In this document: positions 6,984-12,519 of the stretch, one piece after another
Position numbering within the stretch: position 1 is the stretch's first letter
How the letters are laid out: each line of letters opens with the position of its first letter
DNA from: Sodalis-like endosymbiont of Proechinophthirus fluctus
Lineage (GTDB): Bacteria > Pseudomonadota > Gammaproteobacteria > Enterobacterales > Enterobacteriaceae
Length of the DNA: 12,519 bases
Assembly (NCBI RefSeq): GCF_001602625.1
Contig: NZ_LECR01000082.1
Location: 14,115-26,633, forward strand
Reading direction: 5' to 3'
Made by a program: the position numbers and the translations under genes
Notes under the pieces: model-generated
Database searches by the model: none
What the model saw: only the letters and a program-made list of their open reading frames with translations
What the model was told of the DNA's origin: nothing

Positions 6984-7383
6984 ATTTTATTCCTTATCAG
7001 GTAAGATCATGGATCGCGGCAGCGGAGGCGCTGGCTTTCCCTCCGCCGCTCATTGCTTTTCGCGCCTGGGTGCTATAATACTGACCGATGACAGGGTAGT
7101 GGCCTATGGTGCAAGCGATGTGGCGTACATTAACAATCAAAGCAAGCATGTCGAACAGGCTAAAAGACTTTTGCCGCTGGTTAAAACGGTTTATCCACCG
7201 GAATATCATCGCTAGAAAATACGCTTAACCACGCGCCGGGTTAATTCGGCGGCCGGGGATCAACCATACTTTCTGGCGAATTTATCATTATATATACATA
7301 AATATATTATAAATTATATGATCTAGATAAATGCGATGATGAAGGTTCAGCAGAACAGTAGTAAAGCAACCCCTTACCAGATT
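6984..7383. other. Spacer with one unidentified open stretch and an AT-rich block
   Basis: Apart from the short plus-strand open frame listed separately (7009-7215), nothing recognisable is present. Positions 7267-7330 are strongly AT-rich and lie upstream of nothing identifiable on the plus strand. The stretch separates the phosphonopyruvate hydrolase remnant from the zinc-ribbon remnant, both on the minus strand. Confidence 0.5.
7009..7215 (+). pseudogene. Unidentified 68-codon open stretch, likely the 3' end of a lost gene
   Basis: From 7069 onward the frame reads like real protein (ILTDDRVVAYGASDVAYI, then KHVEQAKRLLPLVKTVYP), ending PEYHR at a stop. The first 20 codons look less natural, and no ribosome binding site precedes the ATG at 7009, so this is probably the tail of a degraded gene rather than a small gene. 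I do not recognise the family. It diverges from the phosphonopyruvate hydrolase remnant, so a transporter, regulator or partner enzyme of phosphonate use is conceivable, but that is only positional inference. The opposite strand also has a 70-codon frame here, which looks less protein-like. Confidence 0.3.
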
Positions 7384-7558
7384 TTACCTAGATAGAGAGT
7401 CTATGAACGCCGAAGAAACAAAAAAAACGCAAAACAGTGCGGCGGCAATGAGGTTTTTAATGCCAATGACGCTAATGATGGCACTAACAGTTTGAGCAGA
7501 TTCTTGCTGTTTCATAGATTTCCTTCCCGCAGCCCCGCCAGTAAATATAATTTCTCAT
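7384..7558 (-). pseudogene. Zinc-ribbon plus membrane-segment protein, frameshifted remnant
   Basis: An ATG at 7558-7556 with AAGGA nine bases upstream opens a 24-codon frame, MRNYIYWRGCGKEIYE then TARICSNC, ending at TAG 7486-7484. This has the form of an N-terminal zinc ribbon (YCxxCGKEI...A..CxxCG), with the first cysteine replaced by Trp7 and Cys10, Cys21 and Cys24 kept. Overlapping it in another frame, an ATG at 7515 (also with an AAGGAA-type site) opens 43 codons to TAA 7386-7384. That frame contains SAIISVIGIKNLIAA and a hydrophobic segment ALFCVFFVSSAF. The simplest reading is one small zinc-ribbon membrane protein split by a frameshift. The alternative is that the 43-residue frame is an intact small membrane protein of its own; I think this less likely. 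Confidence 0.45.
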
Positions 7559-8658
7559 CGTCATAATCCTTATTGAATTATTTTTTTAATATAAGTCGTT
7601 ATGCAAATGCTTTGAAATATAATTTCACTGTCCTAAATAATCCTTATAAGGCCCTTATCAACAACGTCCCTCGGGAATCTTCGGATTAATGTCAGCCTGA
7701 TACCTCTTTACGACGCCGTTTGCCTCATGGCCGACGTCCCATGGTAAGGGTTTCTGCCATAAGTTTTATTCCTCATTTTAATATTCTTCAAAACTATATT
7801 GACACTGGGAATGTATTTTTTAAATGAAAAGTCACGCTTCATCTATTATGTCTAGAATAAACGCTATTCGCTATCGTTTTTTAGTAACCTTTCTGACGGT
7901 TCATTCTAGTTTAGTTCACCTCCATATACCTGTCAATAATTATTAAATTGATCTTAAAATAAAAGCACATTTGCAAAATGAAATAATTCTGCTCTCCGGG
8001 ATACCAATGTGAAGACTCTTTGTCATTGAGACCGTCAAAATAATGGAATCCCTTGCGTCATATTTTCCTATTATCATCAAGAAATTATCGTTACGTCTTC
8101 CGCCTCAAGATAATTATTGTGGCGCGCGGAGGTGGAACCACTCGTGCTAAATCAGGCGGATAAGAAAAACACTGGGCCAGATGCTGAGCTGAAATAAGGG
8201 GCATCAGGATAAAGATACGCGGAAAATCGGCACGCATGTATGAGAGGGCATCACCTACTTCATCATAATCTGATCACAATAGAGAAATTTTCCGGCTGTT
8301 TTTGCTCCAACCCTGTGAGCCTGAGCTCCAGCTTTATCTGGCGAACAAACAGAGGCGGCAAACGATAAAATTATGCCGGGATGGCGAAGCCAAAGCTCCG
8401 GCATTGTGCCGGATCTTTTCGCAACGCATCACAGCCGTAAAAGACAGCCCGGGTCATTACCCTAAACGTAGGGTCTGCAACCCTTGACTGATGCCAAACA
8501 TGGACCTGGCATTGTCGTCGTTTGTGTCGGCTTAACACTACTTTGCTCTCTGTTTCACGTTAGGCCGAGAGAAAGAAGATTTAGAAACGCTCGATACGAG
8601 CGGCCCCCCACCCACACGGGAAAATAACATTAAGCCAGCTTAATTACAGGTTAATCAT
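7559..8658. other. 1.1-kb gene-poor stretch with unidentified coding debris
   Basis: No recognisable gene. On the minus strand an ATG at 7760-7758 with a good GAGGA site starts MAETLTMGRRP and stops at once; another frame continues with HEANGVVKRYQADINPKIP, suggesting a frameshifted short gene of unknown family (about 7760-7655). On the plus strand 8302-8487 is open for 61 codons (MLQPCEPELQLYLANKQRR at its start) without a ribosome binding site or a known match. Around 8512-8630 a plus frame contains GPGIVVVCVGLTLLCSLF, which looks like a membrane helix. Small hairpins occur at 8397-8413 (TCCGGCA/TGCCGGA) and 8459-8474 (ACCCT/AGGGT). Confidence 0.45.
8091..8273 (-). pseudogene. Unidentified open stretch, faintly response-regulator-like
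   Basis: Sixty sense codons are open on the minus strand, containing DYDEVGDALSYMRADFP followed by RIFILMP. The spacing of a helix ending in Asp-Phe-Pro followed by a hydrophobic strand resembles the alpha3-beta4 region of a two-component receiver domain. No phosphoacceptor segment, start with ribosome binding site, or DNA-binding domain is visible nearby. I do not claim a family; this is recorded as probable gene debris. Confidence 0.2.
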
Positions 8659-8811
8659 ATGAGTAATATAGGAATATTTTACGGCTCCGCTAACGACAAT
8701 GATCCGGTTTACAGGAAAGACGCAAGCCAGGTCGAACTGATAGAGGCCGTTGCTGATGCGGCGTTGCAGCACGACAGTTCTATCATCGAGGTGATTCCCC
8801 GCAGTCGTTAG
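8659..8811 (+). pseudogene. Short 50-codon frame with flavodoxin-like start, likely remnant
   Basis: ATG 8659 opens MSNIGIFYGSANDNDPVYRK and continues DASQVELIEAVADAALQHD to TAG 8809-8811. The start (strand followed by a GS turn) resembles the phosphate loop region of flavodoxins such as IGIFYGS-type N-termini, but the following residues do not match flavodoxin well. Only a weak AGG precedes the start. The DNA beyond the stop contains a further open stretch to about 8974 (AELAEIFIALGRPATQ), perhaps the continuation in another frame. I regard it as a broken gene of uncertain family. Confidence 0.3.
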
Positions 8812-9137
8812 TCGAGCGTGAAATCACCCATACCGGATTAATCAACCCACTTTCACGTTGTCGCGAACATACATGAACGAAAAATGAAAATAGCAGAGTT
8901 GGCGGAGATTTTCATAGCGCTGGGTCGCCCCGCGACGCAGAAGAGATTTTCGAGCAATGTACATGGGCTTAAATAAGGCTTCATGTCAAGCTTTGTGCCT
9001 TTTTGGGGTCATTATTTTTTATCTCCCATTGCAATATATGCTAATTTTTTCCAAAATTATTTTGGAAATTAAAGAATATTTCGCTAATTACCACGTGCCA
9101 GACATCAAACGGTCGAGATAAGATAAGAGAAAAGAAC
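8812..9137. other. Spacer upstream of the Nudix remnant, with a 9-bp inverted repeat
   Basis: No supported gene apart from possible continuation of the preceding remnant to about 8974. AAGGC (8975-8979) can pair with GCCTT (8997-9001) before a T-rich run, a weak plus-strand terminator candidate. TTTCCAAAA (9048-9056) and TTTTGGAAA (9060-9068) form a perfect 9-bp inverted repeat with a 3-nt centre about 70 bp upstream of the Nudix start; it looks operator-like but no regulator is assigned. Confidence 0.45.
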
Positions 9138-9576
9138 ATGGCGGATGAAAAAGCAATCCATATCGCTACGGCGGTGATCATTGACGGGCTTGGCCACAGA
9201 TATTGCTAGTCGAAAAAACGGAATACGTCCTGTTTTGTGCAGCTGGGGGTAAAATCGAAGCTAGCGAGCGGCCGGACAACTGCGTTGATGCATTAACTGC
9301 ACGAGGAGCTTCAGATACAGGCTGTGGAGCAGGACGCCGCTTTTCTCTGGCAATTCCACCGAGATCACCGCCAACGAACCCGTCTACAGATTGATTGCAG
9401 ATGTTTTTCCATGCCGGCGCAAACTCATATTGTCACGGCCTCTGCTCCGCGGAGATAGAAAACGCTATTTAGCTTATTCTATCAGCCAGTGAGAGTATCC
9501 ATTGGAGCCCTTTACTCAGAAGCAGCTTCTACCTTTGCTAATGAAAGCTGGGAGAGGGCTTCCGGTCAATCCATAA
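9138..9576 (+). pseudogene. Nudix hydrolase pseudogene
   Basis: Nudix enzymes hydrolyse nucleoside diphosphates linked to another moiety. ATG 9138 opens MADEKAIHIATAVIIDGLG, which then shifts. From about 9202 LLVEKTEYVLF and GGKIEASERPDNCVDAL follow, and one shift later RELHEELQIQAVEQDA with FLWQFHREITANEPVYRLIAD. Together GGKIEASE...RELHEEL is the Nudix box (G-x5-E-x7-RE-x2-EE) split by a frameshift at about 9297-9300. The tail LLPLLMKAGRGLPVNP lies in yet another frame and ends at TAA 9574-9576. At least three shifts and an in-frame stop (TAG at 9208-9210 in the first frame) inactivate it. The exact subfamily and substrate cannot be told from this sequence. Confidence 0.82.
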
Positions 9577-9838
9577 GGTTCGACGGCACTGCTTTTGCAT
9601 CAGGATGCAGGTGCGACCCCGTTAGGGACAAGGAGGTCAAACATCACGGAACCTCTCTGCCCACAAAGTTACCAGAGATCCTCTTTAACGTCGCCCGTGG
9701 ACACAAACCATTGTAGTTACCCTGGAGCACGCAAGAGGTTTGCTCACAGACTCGCGCGTGGCGCGCTTTGCTTTTATCCACAATGCACAGAGGACCTAGC
9801 AATCCGCTTTGGTTGATTTTAAGCGTTTTCATCCGCCA
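9577..9838. other. Spacer between the Nudix remnant and the cpxP terminator
   Basis: Several overlapping open frames of 60-75 codons exist on both strands but none has a ribosome binding site or a recognisable protein pattern. I see no RNA gene or repeat. It is probably eroded intergenic or gene DNA downstream of cpxP, where E. coli has fieF. Confidence 0.5.
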
Positions 9839-9839
9839 C

Positions 9840-9864
9840 AAAAAACCCCGCTGATAAGGCGGGG
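9840..9864 (-). terminator. Intrinsic terminator of cpxP
   Basis: On the minus strand a GC-rich stem CCCCGC/GCGGGG (9864-9859 with 9851-9846) is followed by six T (complement of 9845-9840). It lies about 40 nt after the cpxP stop, the expected position and orientation. Confidence 0.87.
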
Positions 9865-9904
9865 AAAGACAGGGATAGTGTCTATGGCGGAGAAAAATGA
9901 CTCT

Positions 9905-10408
9905 TTATTCGCTTGTTACTGGTATTGTTGTTGGCTTCTGGGCAGAAGCCGAAATCCTGCCCGACATCTGCAGCTTCAACTCATTGATCCGCTGCATATG
10001 CTTTTGCTCTAGAATCTGTCGCTGTTCCAGCGTAAGCAAATTATACATTTGGTTACGCACTCGAGCTATTTCAACCTGACGAGCAACCTGCTCCTGGGCT
10101 ATTTTTTCCGTTTGTTCCTTAACAGCGGCTTCGTCAAAAGTTTTTGCGGTCACGAGCGTATGCATGCGTTCCATTTCACTAATATTGATGCAGGGCGTAG
10201 CGCGACTTGCAAGGCTCATGAGATCCCGCAATTGCTGCCGCTGCTGTTCTGTAAGCTTAATACCATCGAACATACTGTAATGGCCTTCCTGTACCCGGTG
10301 CGTAAGGGCATCATCCTGTTGCCAATTTTCCAACGTATTCTTTTCAGCGGCTACAACACTAACAGAGACCAGCGCGACAGCGACGAACAAGGTGACATAT
10401 TTATGCAT
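9905..10408 (-). CDS. cpxP: CpxP, periplasmic regulator of the Cpx envelope-stress response
   Basis: CpxP is a periplasmic dimeric chaperone-like protein that damps the sensor CpxA and delivers misfolded proteins to DegP. The 167 residues equal the family length. A signal peptide covers about residues 1-21 (hydrophobic run TLFVAVALVSVSVVAA). The two LTxxQ motifs are LTEQQ (52-56) and LTLEQ (125-129), and the highly conserved FDGIKLTEQQRQQLRDLM and ARVRNQMYNLLT blocks are visible. The ATG at 10408 follows an AAGGGGG ribosome binding site. A lone cysteine (Cys73) in the mature protein differs from E. coli. It is divergent from cpxRA with a CpxR box between, which implies Cpx-induced expression. 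The frame is intact. Confidence 0.94.
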   Translation of the reverse strand: MHKYVTLFVAVALVSVSVVAAEKNTLENWQQDDALTHRVQEGHYSMFDGIKLTEQQRQQLRDLMSLASRATPCINISEMERMHTLVTAKTFDEAAVKEQTEKIAQEQVARQVEIARVRNQMYNLLTLEQRQILEQKHMQRINELKLQMSGRISASAQKPTTIPVTSE

Positions 10409-10557
10409 CCCGGCCCCCTTGGCATGTTTCCTTGTCGCTATATGATGAGAATTAGTTTACCCAAGCCGATGCAAACATGCGTCAGGCGGCGTAAAGCTAC
10501 GTAAAGTCATAGATTAGAAGGGATTGATGACGTATTTTTCTTCAGGAGGTGAATAAA
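10409..10557. promoter_or_regulatory. Divergent cpxP / cpxR promoter region
   Basis: About 150 bp separate the two starts. This region carries the CpxR box listed separately and must contain both promoters. I could not place -35/-10 pairs confidently. Confidence 0.75.
10491..10505 (+). promoter_or_regulatory. CpxR box
   Basis: GTAAA (10491-10495), five bases, GTAAA (10501-10505) is a perfect match to the CpxR consensus GTAAA-N5-GTAAA. It lies 83 bp from the cpxP start and 52 bp from the cpxR start. It supports strong phospho-CpxR activation of cpxP and autoregulation of cpxRA. Confidence 0.88.
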
Positions 10558-11256
10558 ATGAATAAAATCCTTTTGGTTGATGATGATCGCGAATTAACGT
10601 CGTTGTTGAATGAATTATTAGAAATGGAAGGCTTTAATGTCCAGATGGCCCATGACGGCGAGCAGGCGTTAAGCCAGTTGGACAGTTCTATTGACTTATT
10701 GCTTCTTGATGTGATGATGCCGCGCAAGAATGGCATTGATACTCTGAAAGAACTGCGCCAGCAGCATCAGACGCCTGTGATTATGCTGACCGCCCGCGGC
10801 AGTGAGCTGGATCGCGTTTTGGGCCTGGAGTTGGGGGCGGATGATTATTTGCCCAAACCGTTTAATGATCGCGAATTGGTGGCGCGCATTCGGGCAATAC
10901 TGCGCCGTTCGCACTGGACGGAGCAACAGCAGACCGGAGAGGCAGGCACGCCGTCTCTTGGGGTGGATTTTCTGCGCCTGAACCCAGGCCGGCAGGAGGC
11001 GACCTTCGACGGTACGCTGCTGGAATTGACCGGTACTGAATTTACTTTGCTATATTTGCTGGCGCAGCATCTGGGCCAGGTGGTGTCGCGCGAACACTTA
11101 AGCCAGGAAGTTCTGGGCAAGCGATTGACGCCATTTGACCGGGCCATTGATATGCATATTTCAAATTTGCGTCGCAAGCTGCCAGAACGCAAAGACGGGC
11201 ATCCATGGTTCAAAACGCTACGCGGCCGGGGATATTTGATGGTATCCGCTGCGTGA
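10558..11256 (+). CDS. cpxR: CpxR, OmpR-family response regulator, intact
   Basis: CpxR is the DNA-binding partner of the sensor kinase CpxA in the envelope-stress response. The 232 residues equal E. coli CpxR and are nearly identical across the receiver domain. The receiver (about 1-115) shows the acidic pocket DDD (8-10), phosphoacceptor Asp51 in LLLLDVMMP, Thr78 and Lys100 in DDYLPKPF. The winged-helix domain (about 130-232) includes ELTGTEFTLLYLL, DMHISNLRRKL and RGRGYLM. The frame is also open from a GTG at 10549, but that codon overlaps the AGGAGG at 10544-10549; the ATG at 10558, eight bases after that site, gives the family's MNKILLVDDD start. It overlaps cpxA by 4 nt, which indicates translational coupling. 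Confidence 0.98.
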   Translation: MNKILLVDDDRELTSLLNELLEMEGFNVQMAHDGEQALSQLDSSIDLLLLDVMMPRKNGIDTLKELRQQHQTPVIMLTARGSELDRVLGLELGADDYLPKPFNDRELVARIRAILRRSHWTEQQQTGEAGTPSLGVDFLRLNPGRQEATFDGTLLELTGTEFTLLYLLAQHLGQVVSREHLSQEVLGKRLTPFDRAIDMHISNLRRKLPERKDGHPWFKTLRGRGYLMVSAA

Positions 11257-12519
11257 TTAATAAGTTGACCGCACGCATATTCGCCATATTTTGGTTGACC
11301 CTCGCTTTGGTGCTTATGCTGGTGCTCATGGTGCCCAAATTGGACTCTCGCCAAATGACGCAATTACTTGACAGCGAGCAGCGTCAGGGCGTGATGTTGC
11401 AACAGCATGTGGAGGCGGAACTGGCCTCCGACCCAACTAACGATTTGATGTGGTGGCGCCGGCTGTTTCGCGCCATCGATAAATGGGCGCCGCCAGGCCA
11501 GCGTTTAATTCTGGTAACCAGCGAAGGGCGGGTCATTGGCGCCCAGCGCAACGAGATGCAAATCATCCGTAATTTCATCGGCCAATCGGACAATGCTGAT
11601 CATCCGCAAAAGAAAAAATATGGCCGCGCGGAGCTGGTAGGTCCTTTCTCCATTCGTGACGGTGAAGACAATTATCAGCTTTATCAAATTCGTCCGGTCG
11701 GCAGCGCCCAGTCGGACTTCATTAGCCTGCTGTTCGATCGCCCGCTGCTACTGCTGATTTTTACCATGCTTATCAGCATCCCTCTGCTGTTATGGCTGGC
11801 CTGGAGCTTAGCCAAACCGGCGCGTAAACTGAAGCATGCCGCCGATGAAGTGGCGCGCGGAAATCTGCGGCAGCATCCCGAGCTTGAAGCGGGGCCGCAG
11901 GAATTCTTAGCGACTGGGGTCAGTTTCAATCAGATGGTCAGTGCGCTGGAGCGCATGGTGACCGCTCAGCAGCGTCTGCTGTCCGACATCTCTCATGAGC
12001 TGCGCACGCCGTTAACTCGACTACAGCTGGCGACCGCGCTCATGCGCCGACGGCACGGCGAGGGATATGAACTTGCGCGCATTGAGACCGAGGCGCGGCG
12101 GCTTGATTCAATGATTAACGATCTGTTGGTGCTGTCCCGCAATCAGCATAAAAACGAGCTGTCGCGGGAAGTATTGAAGGCTAATGATTTATGGTCTGAT
12201 GTGCTTAACGACGCCCAGTTTGAAGCGGAGCAAATAGGCAAAAGCCTAGAGTTAACCTCACCACCGGGCAACTGGATACTGATAGGGAACCCTTCCGCGC
12301 TGGACAGCGCGCTGGAAAATATCGTGCGAAACGCCCTGCGTTATTCACACCAGCGGATCTCGGTCGAGTTCAGCACTGATCAGCAGGGCATCACCATTAC
12401 CGTGGACGATGATGGCCCCGGCGTCAGCGAGGATGACCGCGAGCAGATTTTCCGACCGTTCTACCGCACCGATGAAGCACGAGATCGCGAGTCCGGCGGC
12501 ACCGGCCTGGGGCTGGCGA
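11253..12519 (+). CDS. cpxA: CpxA, envelope-stress sensor histidine kinase, 3' end outside window
   Basis: CpxA senses envelope protein misfolding and phosphorylates or dephosphorylates CpxR. From a GTG at 11253, whose GTGA overlaps the cpxR stop, 422 codons are open to the window edge, with no net indel relative to E. coli CpxA (457 residues), so about 35 are missing. Order of parts: transmembrane helix 1 (about 8-29, FAIFWLTLALVLMLVLM), periplasmic domain (about 30-163), transmembrane helix 2 (about 164-185, PLLLLIFTMLISIPLLLWLA), HAMP linker, then the dimerisation domain with phosphoacceptor His248 in SDISHELRTPL. The ATPase part has the N box NIVRNALRYSH, the G1 box DDDGPGV, the F box IFRPFYR and the G2 box GGTGLGLA. 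ATG is absent at the start; GTG is the only candidate that keeps MINKLTARIF. Confidence 0.97.
   Translation, partial: MINKLTARIFAIFWLTLALVLMLVLMVPKLDSRQMTQLLDSEQRQGVMLQQHVEAELASDPTNDLMWWRRLFRAIDKWAPPGQRLILVTSEGRVIGAQRNEMQIIRNFIGQSDNADHPQKKKYGRAELVGPFSIRDGEDNYQLYQIRPVGSAQSDFISLLFDRPLLLLIFTMLISIPLLLWLAWSLAKPARKLKHAADEVARGNLRQHPELEAGPQEFLATGVSFNQMVSALERMVTAQQRLLSDISHELRTPLTRLQLATALMRRRHGEGYELARIETEARRLDSMINDLLVLSRNQHKNELSREVLKANDLWSDVLNDAQFEAEQIGKSLELTSPPGNWILIGNPSALDSALENIVRNALRYSHQRISVEFSTDQQGITITVDDDGPGVSEDDREQIFRPFYRTDEARDRESGGTGLGLA

Noticed and set aside
7384..7515. 43-residue small membrane protein as an independent intact gene
   Set aside because: The overlapping frame upstream reads as a zinc ribbon, so the piece is more simply the frameshifted second half of one protein; kept only as an alternative.
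8091..8273. Possible response regulator receiver domain
   Set aside because: Only one weak local resemblance, with no phosphoacceptor Asp, no start signal and no output domain.
9489..9841. Several overlapping 60-75 codon frames between the Nudix remnant and cpxP
   Set aside because: Low-complexity amino acid patterns, no ribosome binding sites, frames on both strands; typical random open frames in decayed DNA.
10049..10504. 151-codon plus-strand frame opposite cpxP
   Set aside because: It is antisense to the well-supported cpxP gene and covers its promoter region and the CpxR box.
10549..10557. GTG at 10549 as the cpxR start
   Set aside because: It overlaps the AGGAGG ribosome binding site and would add three residues not found in CpxR proteins; ATG 10558 is correctly spaced.
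1..12519. CRISPR array, tRNA/rRNA genes, insertion sequences, prophage or defence system
   Set aside because: No regularly spaced repeats, no tRNA or rRNA pattern, no transposase or phage protein and no defence gene could be seen on either strand.

Overview
The window reads as part of a gamma-proteobacterial (Enterobacterales) chromosome in an early stage of genome decay, most like a Sodalis-type insect symbiont. The species guess is an inference from the mixture seen here: a few core genes very close to their E. coli counterparts and fully intact, separated by easily recognised but heavily frameshifted gene remnants and long gene-poor stretches. Nothing here is a virulence island, prophage, transposon or CRISPR array.

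Left part (1-2860): the 5' end of an emrD-like drug exporter runs off the left edge on the minus strand. A spacer carrying a perfect 21-bp inverted repeat follows, then an intact fpr (ferredoxin/flavodoxin-NADP+ reductase), a broken yiiQ (DUF1454), an intact tpiA (triosephosphate isomerase) and a bidirectional terminator-like hairpin. Middle (2870-5066): a broken sbp (periplasmic sulfate-binding protein) and an intact pfkA (6-phosphofructokinase I), both on the minus strand. The order fpr-yiiQ-tpiA-sbp-pfkA-(gap)-cpxP-cpxR-cpxA and the strands match the E. coli fpr...cpxA segment. The E. coli genes yiiR, cdh and fieF are not detectable.

Gap (5067-9838): about 4.8 kb with no convincing intact gene, in the place where E. 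coli has only fieF. It holds a psiE remnant preceded by a still perfect CRP half-site pair, a remnant of a phosphonopyruvate hydrolase / PEP mutase-family enzyme, a zinc-ribbon/membrane protein remnant, a Nudix hydrolase remnant and several short open stretches that I cannot identify.

Right part (9839-12519): an intact Cpx envelope-stress module. cpxP is on the minus strand with a clear terminator; cpxR and cpxA are on the plus strand, overlapping by 4 nt. A perfect CpxR box lies between the divergent cpxP and cpxR genes. cpxA runs off the right edge after 422 of about 457 codons.

Together the window shows retained central glycolysis (tpiA, pfkA), flavodoxin reduction (fpr) and envelope stress sensing (cpxPRA), with loss of sulfate uptake (sbp), phosphate-starvation (psiE), phosphonate and other accessory functions. 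I saw no strong evidence of a new biological system; the most unusual item is the phosphonate-metabolism remnant.
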